Part shown: positions 1-4,931 of the stretch, piece by piece
Numbering within the stretch: the stretch's first letter is position 1
Layout: each line of letters starts with the position of its first letter
Assembly (NCBI GenBank): GCA_024644775.1
Contig: JAHEHB010000091.1
Location: 1-6,030 of the forward strand
From: Deltaproteobacteria bacterium
GTDB lineage: Bacteria; Desulfobacterota; Desulfobacteria; Desulfobacterales; SURF-15
DNA: 6,030 bases
Direction of reading: 5' to 3'
Position numbers and translations under genes: made by a program
Notes under the pieces: generated by a model
Database searches by the model: none
What the model saw: only the letters and a program-made list of their open reading frames with translations
Told to the model about the DNA's origin: nothing

Positions 1-2
1 AC

Positions 3-284
3 GTAGACGGTAAATCATTTTCCGATCCCGCGGACGTTTTTTTCGGAGTTTTTGAACATCCCGGCAATCCCAACCGACGCCTGGCGATATTGCTCCCCCT
101 GTCGATAGATACGGTCGATATCGTTTCTCGCAAAATCACCCACTATGGAAGGTACAGTTACCTGGTATTTCAGGGTGGTCGGAACCTGATAAAGGGCGTT
201 TGGCCCACGCAATCCTCTCCGCTGATCATCAAATGGTCGAACAAACAACTCATGCTTTCAAACCGATACATACGGAGTCAATGA
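3..284 (+). CDS. C-terminal fragment of a probable M1-family peptidase (partial, 5' end outside window)
   Basis: The reading frame is open from the left edge (codons start at base 3) to a TGA at 282-284, giving 93 residues of a longer protein. TTG at 90 and other internal start codons lie within continuous sequence and are unlikely to be the true start. The segment contains an LLPLS strand, then HYGRYSYLVF, a GVWP turn and SPLIIKW close to the end. I associate this combination with the C-terminal domain of M1-type (aminopeptidase-like) proteins that precede chaN genes. The zinc-binding HEXXH motif of that family would lie upstream and cannot be seen here, so the family call rests on recollection of tail sequences plus context. 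The stop codon is immediately followed by the ATG of the ChaN-family gene, which suggests one transcript with coupled translation. It could instead be the tail of an unrelated exported protein. Confidence 0.5.
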   Translation, partial: VDGKSFSDPADVFFGVFEHPGNPNRRLAILLPLSIDTVDIVSRKITHYGRYSYLVFQGGRNLIKGVWPTQSSPLIIKWSNKQLMLSNRYIRSQ

Positions 285-1151
285 ATGAACAGAAAACATT
301 TACAACCCATTGTCGTTTTATTTTCTTTGATTTTTACTTCCACATATTGTTTCGGGAGTCAAACGAATACCGGTCCTCGCTTCTACGACATCCAGCAGAA
401 TCAGGTGACAGATGTTCCATCGTTAGTATCGAAACTGAAACAGAAACGCATCATTCTCGTCGGCGAGCACCACACCACCGCAAGTCATCATCAGGCTCAA
501 CTGGAGGTTATTCGGATGTTGAACGAAACAGACGTAAAGATAGCTGTAGGACTGGAGATGTTTCGCAGTGACAGTCAAAAAGAACTGGACCGCTGGGTGT
601 CCGGTGGGACAAGCGAAAATGAGTTTCGGGGTATCTTTTACGACAACTGGAACTATGACTGGCCGCTTTACCGGGACATTTTTCTGTATGCCAGGAGTAA
701 CCATATTCCCATGGTAGGGCTGAACGTCTCCAGAGAAATCACCCGGCAAGTCGCCCGTGGAGGTTTTCAATCGCTGAATGACGCTCAAAAAAAGAAACTC
801 GGGGATGTGGTCTGTCAGGTCGATCAAGAGTACATGGAATTCATCCGAAGGGCATACGGTGGTCACGGACACAGTAACATGGGTTTTCTTTACTTTTGTG
901 AAGCGCAGTTGGTCTGGGACAATGCAATGGCGGTCAACTCCCTTGTGTATTTGAAGGCGAATCCGAACCGCGTGATGGTAATCCTTGCCGGCACCGGTCA
1001 TGTGCGCAAGCAGGCAATTCCATACCAGATACAGAGGCGGACGAATATCCCCTTTGGAGTGATCCTGCCCGAAGTACCCGGAAGCATCGACAGCGACACC
1101 GTTGACATCGAAGATGCGGATTATATTTATCTCAATTCGAACAAACGATGA
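285..1151 (+). CDS. ChaN family protein (DUF399), exported, possible heme/iron-uptake factor
   Basis: The 288-residue product has an N-terminal hydrophobic export segment (about residues 8-21 after a basic MNRKH start) and a full ChaN-like domain. Visible motifs are RIILVGEHH (55-63), GLEMF (89-93), YDNWNYDWPLY (119-129), GLN (145-147), WDNAMA (211-216) and LAGTGHVR (234-241). GEHH near the start and G-x-GH near the end are hallmarks of the ChaN fold, which is shared with the TraB and erythromycin-esterase-like groups. Campylobacter ChaN is an outer-membrane lipoprotein that binds heme. Here the only N-terminal cysteine is C22, preceded by S-T-Y, which is a poor lipobox, so lipid attachment is doubtful and a soluble periplasmic protein is possible. 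The ATG lies 8 bases after a GGAG at 273-276 and directly after the upstream stop codon, supporting this start. Family assignment is firm; substrate and role are not. Confidence 0.88.
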   Translation: MNRKHLQPIVVLFSLIFTSTYCFGSQTNTGPRFYDIQQNQVTDVPSLVSKLKQKRIILVGEHHTTASHHQAQLEVIRMLNETDVKIAVGLEMFRSDSQKELDRWVSGGTSENEFRGIFYDNWNYDWPLYRDIFLYARSNHIPMVGLNVSREITRQVARGGFQSLNDAQKKKLGDVVCQVDQEYMEFIRRAYGGHGHSNMGFLYFCEAQLVWDNAMAVNSLVYLKANPNRVMVILAGTGHVRKQAIPYQIQRRTNIPFGVILPEVPGSIDSDTVDIEDADYIYLNSNKR

Positions 1152-1190
1152 TACTCAATTTATCGGATCAAATGTTTGACCTCTATGGTT

Positions 1191-1209
1191 GGTTTGTTGC
1201 CGACAAACC
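1191..1209 (+). terminator. Hairpin after the chaN-like gene, possible terminator
   Basis: A perfect 7-base-pair stem, GGTTTGT (1191-1197) and ACAAACC (1203-1209), encloses the loop TGCCG about 40 bases after the chaN-like stop codon. Several G-T pairs could extend the stem outward. The tail is GGTTTAAGGTTTT rather than a clean T run, so intrinsic termination would be weak. Its position between two transcription units is the main support. Confidence 0.35.
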
Positions 1210-1323
1210 GGTTTAAGGTTTTATGTGAACCGACAACGCTCTAACGGACGACAAATAAATTTAGACCCTGCCACCATCTTCAAAAATGTTTCTAATACCG
1301 CAATTCCAGGACAACCTGGTGAC

Positions 1324-1352
1324 TTGACATATATCAACTTCGCCTTAACTTT
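1324..1352 (+). promoter_or_regulatory. Candidate promoter for the cydAB operon
   Basis: A perfect TTGACA occurs at 1324-1329. At a 16- to 17-base spacing the -10 positions hold only poor matches (TAACTT at 1346-1351 matches 3 of 6). If real, it is a weak or activator-dependent promoter whose start would fall shortly before the direct repeat at 1369-1387. An alternative -10 is TAAAAT at 1385-1390 (5 of 6 matches), which would overlap the second repeat copy and leave a very short leader before the cydA start. Confidence 0.27.
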
Positions 1353-1368
1353 CTTATCTGGCTAGAAA

Positions 1369-1387
1369 ATGTCTAATTTATGTCTAA
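1369..1387 (+). repeat. Tandem direct repeat ATGTCTAA x2, 11-base period; candidate operator for cydA
   Basis: The octamer ATGTCTAA occurs exactly at 1369-1376 and 1380-1387, one helical turn apart, 24 bases before the preferred cydA start. The layout of two 7-base half-sites (TGTCTAA) separated by four AT bases is the same as the PhoB-box type of site used by OmpR/PhoB-family response regulators, which bind head-to-tail. The repeat is directly visible; the operator role and the regulator class are inferred. bd oxidase operons are commonly controlled by oxygen or redox regulators, so a binding site here is expected. Confidence 0.5.
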
Positions 1388-1397
1388 AATAAAGATT

Positions 1398-1403
1398 GAA
1401 AGG
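1398..1403 (+). promoter_or_regulatory. Ribosome binding site deciding the cydA start
   Basis: GAAAGG lies 7 bases before ATG 1411. The in-frame TTG at 1396 overlaps this site and has no suitable site of its own, so the ATG at 1411 (or 1414) is preferred over the longer reading frame. Confidence 0.6.
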
Positions 1404-1410
1404 TACATTC

Positions 1411-2814
1411 ATGATGGAGAGTTTTGACACTGTTTTGCTGGCACGCATTCAGTTCGCGTTTACAGTGGCCTTTCACATCATATTTCCGGCGTTTACCATC
1501 GGTCTTGCCAGCTGGTTGGCAGTGGTGGAGTGGCGGTGGCTCAAAACCGGTAATAGAATTTACGAAGAAATTTACCGCATGTGGGTAAAAATTTTCGCGG
1601 TCACTTTCGGCATGGGAGTCGTATCCGGTGTGGTGATGTCTTATCAATTCGGCACAAACTGGTCGGTGTTCTCCGACAAAGTCGGAAACGTGATCGGCCC
1701 TTTGCTGGGTTTTGAAGTGCTGACTGCTTTTTTCCTGGAAGCATCCTTTCTCGGTGTCATGCTGTTTGGCTGGAATCGTGTAAGCCGTAGGATGCATTTC
1801 GCCTCCACGGTAACCGTAGCGTTCGGTACGGTGGTATCCGCATTCTGGATTCTATCGGCCAATAGTTGGATGCAGACGCCACAGGGATATCGTATGGGTG
1901 AAAACGGACTGTTATATCCGACTGATTGGCTGGAAATCATCTTTAACCCATCTTTTCCCTATCGTTTTATGCATATGGTTACTGCAGCTTACCTGACGAC
2001 GGCGTTTACCGTTGGCGGGATCGGCGCCTTCTATCTTTGGAGAAAACGTCATGTCAAACATGCAAAGGTGATGTTTGGAATGGCCATGCTTATGGCAATA
2101 TTTGTTGCCCCATTGCAGGCGGTAATCGGAGACTTACAAGGGTTGAATACGCTGGAACATCAGCCGGTTAAAGTGGCTGCCATGGAAGGTTTATGGGAAA
2201 CCCAGCGCGGCGCCGCATTGAAGCTGTTCGGTTGGCCCGATGAAGTGGAGGAAAAGACCAAATACGCCATTGAAATTCCGAAACTATCGAGTCTAATCCT
2301 AACGCACGACCTAAATGGTGAGGTGAAAGGGTTAAAGGAATGGTCAAAAGACCAACGCCCCTCCGTTGCTTGGATATTTTGGTCCTTCCGCATCATGGTC
2401 GGTATCGGTTTGATGATGGTGTTCACCGGTGTGATAGCCGTTGTACTCTATTTCCGCAAAAAATTATTTGAAACAAGATGGTTTCAATTGTGGTGTATGG
2501 CCATGACACCGTCAGGATTCATCGCCGTGCTCGCCGGGTGGTTTGTAACCGAAATCGGTCGACAACCCTACGTGGCTTATGGGGTAATACGTACCGCAGA
2601 CGCAGTGGCGCCGGTGATGGGTTCGCATATCGCACTATCCCTATTGGCATTTATCTTAACCTATGTTTTTGTGTTTGGTGCAGGGAGTTATTACATTTTG
2701 AGACTGATCGGCAAGGGTCCGGTTATATCGGAAAACGCTTATGGTACGCATGGGGTAAAAAAGCCGCCCCTTGTAACAGATTTCGTTTCTGAAACAGGAG
2801 GCGAGCATGTTTAG
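1411..2814 (+). CDS. cydA: Cytochrome bd-type quinol oxidase subunit I (CydA/CioA-like)
   Basis: This is the catalytic subunit of an inner-membrane quinol:O2 oxidoreductase. It carries hemes b558, b595 and d and oxidises quinol while reducing O2 to water. Starting at ATG 1411 it has 467 residues. The opening motif ARIQFAFTVAFHIIFPAF contains H22, matching E. coli H19 (high-spin heme ligand). H188 in RFMHMV and M329 in FRIMVG match the b558 ligands H186 and M393. E102 and E110 in the FEVLTAFFLEASF stretch match E99 and E107. K254 and E259 match the quinol-site residues K252 and E257. The interval from that lysine to the b558 methionine is 75 residues here against 141 in E. coli, so the Q-loop is the short type. 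GWFVTEIGRQPY and YGVIRTADAV resemble cyanide-insensitive oxidase (CioA) sequences, with tyrosine at 387 where the signature normally has tryptophan. The in-frame TTG at 1396 would add five residues without a better ribosome site. The end overlaps cydB by 8 bases. Confidence 0.96.
   Translation: MMESFDTVLLARIQFAFTVAFHIIFPAFTIGLASWLAVVEWRWLKTGNRIYEEIYRMWVKIFAVTFGMGVVSGVVMSYQFGTNWSVFSDKVGNVIGPLLGFEVLTAFFLEASFLGVMLFGWNRVSRRMHFASTVTVAFGTVVSAFWILSANSWMQTPQGYRMGENGLLYPTDWLEIIFNPSFPYRFMHMVTAAYLTTAFTVGGIGAFYLWRKRHVKHAKVMFGMAMLMAIFVAPLQAVIGDLQGLNTLEHQPVKVAAMEGLWETQRGAALKLFGWPDEVEEKTKYAIEIPKLSSLILTHDLNGEVKGLKEWSKDQRPSVAWIFWSFRIMVGIGLMMVFTGVIAVVLYFRKKLFETRWFQLWCMAMTPSGFIAVLAGWFVTEIGRQPYVAYGVIRTADAVAPVMGSHIALSLLAFILTYVFVFGAGSYYILRLIGKGPVISENAYGTHGVKKPPLVTDFVSETGGEHV
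2796..2801 (+). promoter_or_regulatory. Strong ribosome binding site for cydB inside the end of cydA
   Basis: A perfect AGGAGG lies 5 bases before the cydB ATG at 2807 and is embedded in the last codons of cydA. It fixes the cydB start and supports coupled production of the two subunits in matched amounts. Confidence 0.85.
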
Positions 2815-3826
2815 TTTTGAAAATTTCCTGAACCTTCCACTCATTTGGTACAGCATAATAGCCACTGCAATCTTTCTGTACGTTTTGCTGGATGGTTTTG
2901 ATCTTGGTATTGGTATTCTTTTTCCGTTTGCCCCGTCTGATCAGTGCCGTGATCGAATGATGAATTCCATCGCTCCCTTTTGGGACGGCAACGAGACATG
3001 GCTGGTGCTTGGCGGCGGCGGGCTATTCGCGGCGTTTCCATTGGCATACGCCATTCTCATGCCGGCTTTCTACATTCCGATCATCCTCATGTTGCTGGGA
3101 CTGATTTTCCGCGGCGTGGCCTTTGAGTTTCGATTCAAGGCCACTGATAAATCGCGTAAATTGTGGGATTACGCCTTCCATTTCGGCTCCCTTGCAGCAA
3201 CGTTTATGCAGGGCATGATCCTCGGCGGATTTGTACAAGGCGTAGTAGTTGAGGGGAGGAGCTTTGCAGGCGGTGGGTTTGATTGGCTGAATGCGTTCAG
3301 TGTGATGACGGGCGTGGCTCTGGTATGCGGTTACGCGCTACTGGGGTCCACTTGGCTGGTGATGAAAACCGACGATATCACACAGAAATGGGCACGAAAG
3401 TGCGCCGGATATGTCCTTTTCTATGTGGCGTTCTTTATGGGATTGGTGAGCTTGAGCATGCCACTTATGAATAACGCCGTGAAAAACTTGTGGTTTAGTT
3501 TACCGAATTTCTTTTTCCTATTGCCAATGCCGCTGCTGTCTTTCGGCCTGTTGGTTGCCATTTGGCGTGATTTGCATACTCAGAGGGAATATCGTCCTTT
3601 TTTTTCAAGTTTTGGACTGTTTTTTATGAACTATATCGGTTTGGGTATCAGCCTGTGGCCCTATATCGTCCCTTTCAAAATCACAATTTGGCAAGCGGCG
3701 GCCGCACCGGAATCTCAATCGCTTTTGCTGATCGGTACCATTATTATGCTACCGGTGGTTCTTGCCTACACCGGTTACTGCTACTATATCTTCAGAGGTA
3801 AAACGTCCCATGAGACCGCTTACTAA
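2807..3826 (+). CDS. cydB: Cytochrome bd-type quinol oxidase subunit II (CydB/CioB-like)
   Basis: This is the second large integral membrane subunit, which pairs with CydA to hold the hemes. The 339-residue length is normal for CioB-type proteins and somewhat shorter than E. coli CydB. Visible family motifs are LLDGFDLGIG (27-36), containing D29, and PFWDGNETWLV (57-67), containing W59 and D60, followed by GGGGLFAAFP (69-78) and FRGVAFEFRFK (near 101-111). D29 and D60 correspond to conserved acidic residues (E. coli D29 and D58) linked to proton delivery. The rest is a series of hydrophobic helices, as expected for this polytopic subunit. A perfect AGGAGG sets the start. The gene overlaps cydA by 8 bases and the downstream small gene by 17 bases, forming a tight three-gene operon. 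Confidence 0.96.
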   Translation: MFSFENFLNLPLIWYSIIATAIFLYVLLDGFDLGIGILFPFAPSDQCRDRMMNSIAPFWDGNETWLVLGGGGLFAAFPLAYAILMPAFYIPIILMLLGLIFRGVAFEFRFKATDKSRKLWDYAFHFGSLAATFMQGMILGGFVQGVVVEGRSFAGGGFDWLNAFSVMTGVALVCGYALLGSTWLVMKTDDITQKWARKCAGYVLFYVAFFMGLVSLSMPLMNNAVKNLWFSLPNFFFLLPMPLLSFGLLVAIWRDLHTQREYRPFFSSFGLFFMNYIGLGISLWPYIVPFKITIWQAAAAPESQSLLLIGTIIMLPVVLAYTGYCYYIFRGKTSHETAY

Positions 3827-3929
3827 AAAACAAAAACAATGGTTGTGGTTTATTGGACTTTGGATCAGTGGCCTGTCAGGCGTGTTGTTGCTGGCTTATG
3901 CCATACGACGATTGATGGGATTACAGTAA
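3810..3929 (+). CDS. Small single-helix membrane protein, DUF2474-like accessory subunit of the bd oxidase
   Basis: An ATG at 3810 opens a 39-codon frame ending in TAA at 3927-3929, in a different frame from cydB and overlapping its last 17 bases. The product has a basic, polar N-terminus (TKKQKQ), one hydrophobic segment of about 22 residues (roughly W11-I32) and a basic RRLMG end. The pattern W-x(n)-LW-x(2)-G-x-x-G/S-V-x-L-L-x-x-A-x-x-x-R-x-LMG matches the short DUF2474 proteins that follow CioB-type genes. Its size, topology and position parallel CydX, the small subunit that stabilises E. coli cytochrome bd-I. An AGAGG at 3794-3798 lies 11 bases upstream, a slightly long spacing, so re-initiation by ribosomes finishing cydB may help. 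The family call is by pattern and context; the role as an assembly or stability subunit is inferred. It is below many gene-calling length limits and easily missed. Confidence 0.82.
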   Translation: MRPLTKKQKQWLWFIGLWISGLSGVLLLAYAIRRLMGLQ

Positions 3930-3963
3930 GCTGTAGGAACAATCCACTATACACCTATCAAAC

Positions 3964-3971
3964 GGGGTGAT
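3964..3971 (+). promoter_or_regulatory. Ribosome binding site deciding the SOUL gene start
   Basis: GGGGTGAT closely resembles the extended consensus GAGGTGAT. Its G run ends 8 bases before ATG 3976, whereas it would overlap the alternative starts GTG 3967 and ATG 3970. ATG 3976 is therefore preferred. Confidence 0.55.
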
Positions 3972-3975
3972 GGAA

Positions 3976-4620
3976 ATGGTTTTTAGAAAATACCGCACGG
4001 TTTTGGCACTTATCACTGTTATTATCATAGGTTTACTATTCGCGGAGACAGCTGTGGCGATTGAAAAATTACCGTACAACGTATTGGAAAAAGACGGTCG
4101 TTTTGAACTTCGACAGTACGATACATACATCGTTGCGGAGACCACCGTAGAAGGGAATTTTAAAGCGGTGGGAAACGAGGGATTTCGGCGTTTGTTCAAT
4201 TACATTTCCGGCAGCAACCGCACGAAACAGGAAATCGCCATGACATCTCCGGTATCCCAGGAGTCGAATCCGGAAAAAATCGCCATGACCGCTCCGGTGA
4301 ACCAAGAACGCATTGAGGGAAAGTGGCGAATTGCTTTTGTTATGCCGTCAAAATATACATTGGAGACGTTACCCGAACCTATAGACGATCAGGTGAAATT
4401 GAAGGAGGTTCGGGGCCGTTTAGCGGCCGTCGTCCGGTATTCCGGTACGTGGAGCCGGGATCGTTACGAAGAAAAGAAGGGGCGCTTGGAGGATTGGATT
4501 CGTCAAAAAAGTTTAGTACCTGCCGGCGAGCCGATTTTTGCACGTTACAATCCACCGTTTATGCCGTGGTTTCTGCGACGCAATGAAGTGTGGATACCGG
4601 TCGAGCCCCGTAACATTTGA
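3976..4620 (+). CDS. SOUL-family heme-binding protein, exported
   Basis: From ATG 3976 the product has 214 residues. It begins with a classic signal peptide: basic FRKYR, a hydrophobic core, and TAVA at 25-28 suggesting cleavage before IEKLPY. The mature part is a complete SOUL domain: YNVLEKDGRFELRQYD at its start, the paired loops IAMTSPV (87-93) and IAMTAPV (102-108), FVMPSKYTLETLP, a central GRLAAVVRYSGTWS strand, and the closing ARYNPPFMPWFLRRNEVWIP. SOUL proteins such as p22HBP and heme-binding protein 2 bind heme or tetrapyrroles in animals and plants. Bacterial members are mostly uncharacterised, and many lack the heme-ligating histidine. I see no histidine anywhere in this protein, so heme binding, if any, would need another mode. 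It lies 46 bases after the DUF2474-like gene with no terminator between, so joint transcription with cydAB is plausible. Longer starts at GTG 3967 or ATG 3970 cannot be excluded. Confidence 0.92.
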   Translation: MVFRKYRTVLALITVIIIGLLFAETAVAIEKLPYNVLEKDGRFELRQYDTYIVAETTVEGNFKAVGNEGFRRLFNYISGSNRTKQEIAMTSPVSQESNPEKIAMTAPVNQERIEGKWRIAFVMPSKYTLETLPEPIDDQVKLKEVRGRLAAVVRYSGTWSRDRYEEKKGRLEDWIRQKSLVPAGEPIFARYNPPFMPWFLRRNEVWIPVEPRNI

Positions 4621-4748
4621 AGTTAACCTTTTCTTAATAAATTCATCTTGACAACAAAGTCCGCTTTCGTTATCCGAATGAATATGGTTTCCGTCTAACT
4701 GACGCATCGATAGGTTGGACCGAAGCTGATACACAATTTGCAATTTTC

Positions 4749-4774
4749 ATCTGTTAGGCGTTGAAAAAACAGAT
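4749..4774 (+). terminator. Weak hairpin, possible end of the cyd/SOUL transcript
   Basis: A perfect 7-base-pair stem, ATCTGTT (4749-4755) and AACAGAT (4768-4774), encloses a 12-base loop and is followed by TCTTATCTTTTCTTTCCC, which is pyrimidine-rich but not a pure T run. The stem is AT-rich, so termination would be inefficient. The location about 130 bases after the SOUL stop codon is reasonable for a transcript end. Confidence 0.27.
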
Positions 4775-4811
4775 TCTTATCTTTTCTTTCCCTCCCTAAT
4801 CAGGCTTTGAT

Positions 4812-4840
4812 GTGAAATTTGACAAATGCAATGATTTCAC
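4812..4840 (+). promoter_or_regulatory. Inverted repeat around a TTGACA box upstream of the VWA gene, candidate promoter/operator
   Basis: GTGAAAT (4812-4818) and ATTTCAC (4834-4840) form perfect 7-base arms separated by 15 bases. TTGACA at 4819-4824 sits directly after the left arm. No good -10 is found at 16-18 bases (CTGAAA at 4842-4847). AT-rich TATTCT and TCTAAT follow at 4852-4860 but are too far away for this box. A regulator bound to the arms could control the VWA gene; this is inference from symmetry and position. Confidence 0.3.
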
Positions 4841-4917
4841 GCTGAAATTTTTATTCTAATCGATTGGTGATCTGATTGTCATTGTATTGTCTCTAAATTC
4901 GGCCACACACACTAACC

Positions 4918-4925
4918 AAAGGAGG
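4918..4925 (+). promoter_or_regulatory. Strong ribosome binding site for the VWA gene
   Basis: AAAGGAGG ends 6 bases before ATG 4932. It is the strongest such site in the window along with that of cydB, and it fixes the start of the VWA gene. Confidence 0.85.
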
Positions 4926-4931
4926 TAGACG

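Larger units (their letters stand above)
4621..4931. other. Intergenic region of 311 bases between the SOUL and VWA genes
   Basis: No gene with a credible start and ribosome site is visible. The region is AT-rich. It holds a weak hairpin (4749-4774) followed by a pyrimidine-rich tract, an inverted repeat (4812-4840) around a TTGACA box, a second TTGACA at 4648-4653 with TATCCG 17 bases later (weak -10), and the VWA ribosome site at its right end. A frame open from 4641 to a TAG at 4755-4757 has no start codon or ribosome site. Confidence 0.6.

Noticed and set aside
423..1001. Long minus-strand open frame opposite the ChaN-family gene.
   Set aside because: It mirrors a well-supported + strand gene with clear family motifs, and its own product shows no recognisable motif.
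1201..1254. Three CGACAA hexamers at 1201, 1231 and 1249.
   Set aside because: Irregular spacing (30 and 18 bases), no symmetry and no extension of the match, so chance is the simplest explanation.
3922..3935. Small hairpin TACAG-TAAG-CTGTA at the end of the DUF2474-like gene.
   Set aside because: The stem is only five base pairs and has no T run, so it is not a credible terminator between this gene and the SOUL gene.
4641..4757. A 38-codon open frame with a protein-like look (FRYPNEYGFRL, IGWTEADTQF) after the SOUL gene.
   Set aside because: It has no ATG, GTG or TTG start with a ribosome site and is short enough to be chance. It could be a gene remnant, but nothing supports that beyond appearance.
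4693..4759. GTCTAAC at 4693-4699 and GTTAGGC at 4753-4759 resemble the outer core sites of an integron attC element.
   Set aside because: The bases inside the two cores do not form the imperfect palindrome that attC needs, and such degenerate core pairs are expected by chance. No integrase or cassette structure is visible.
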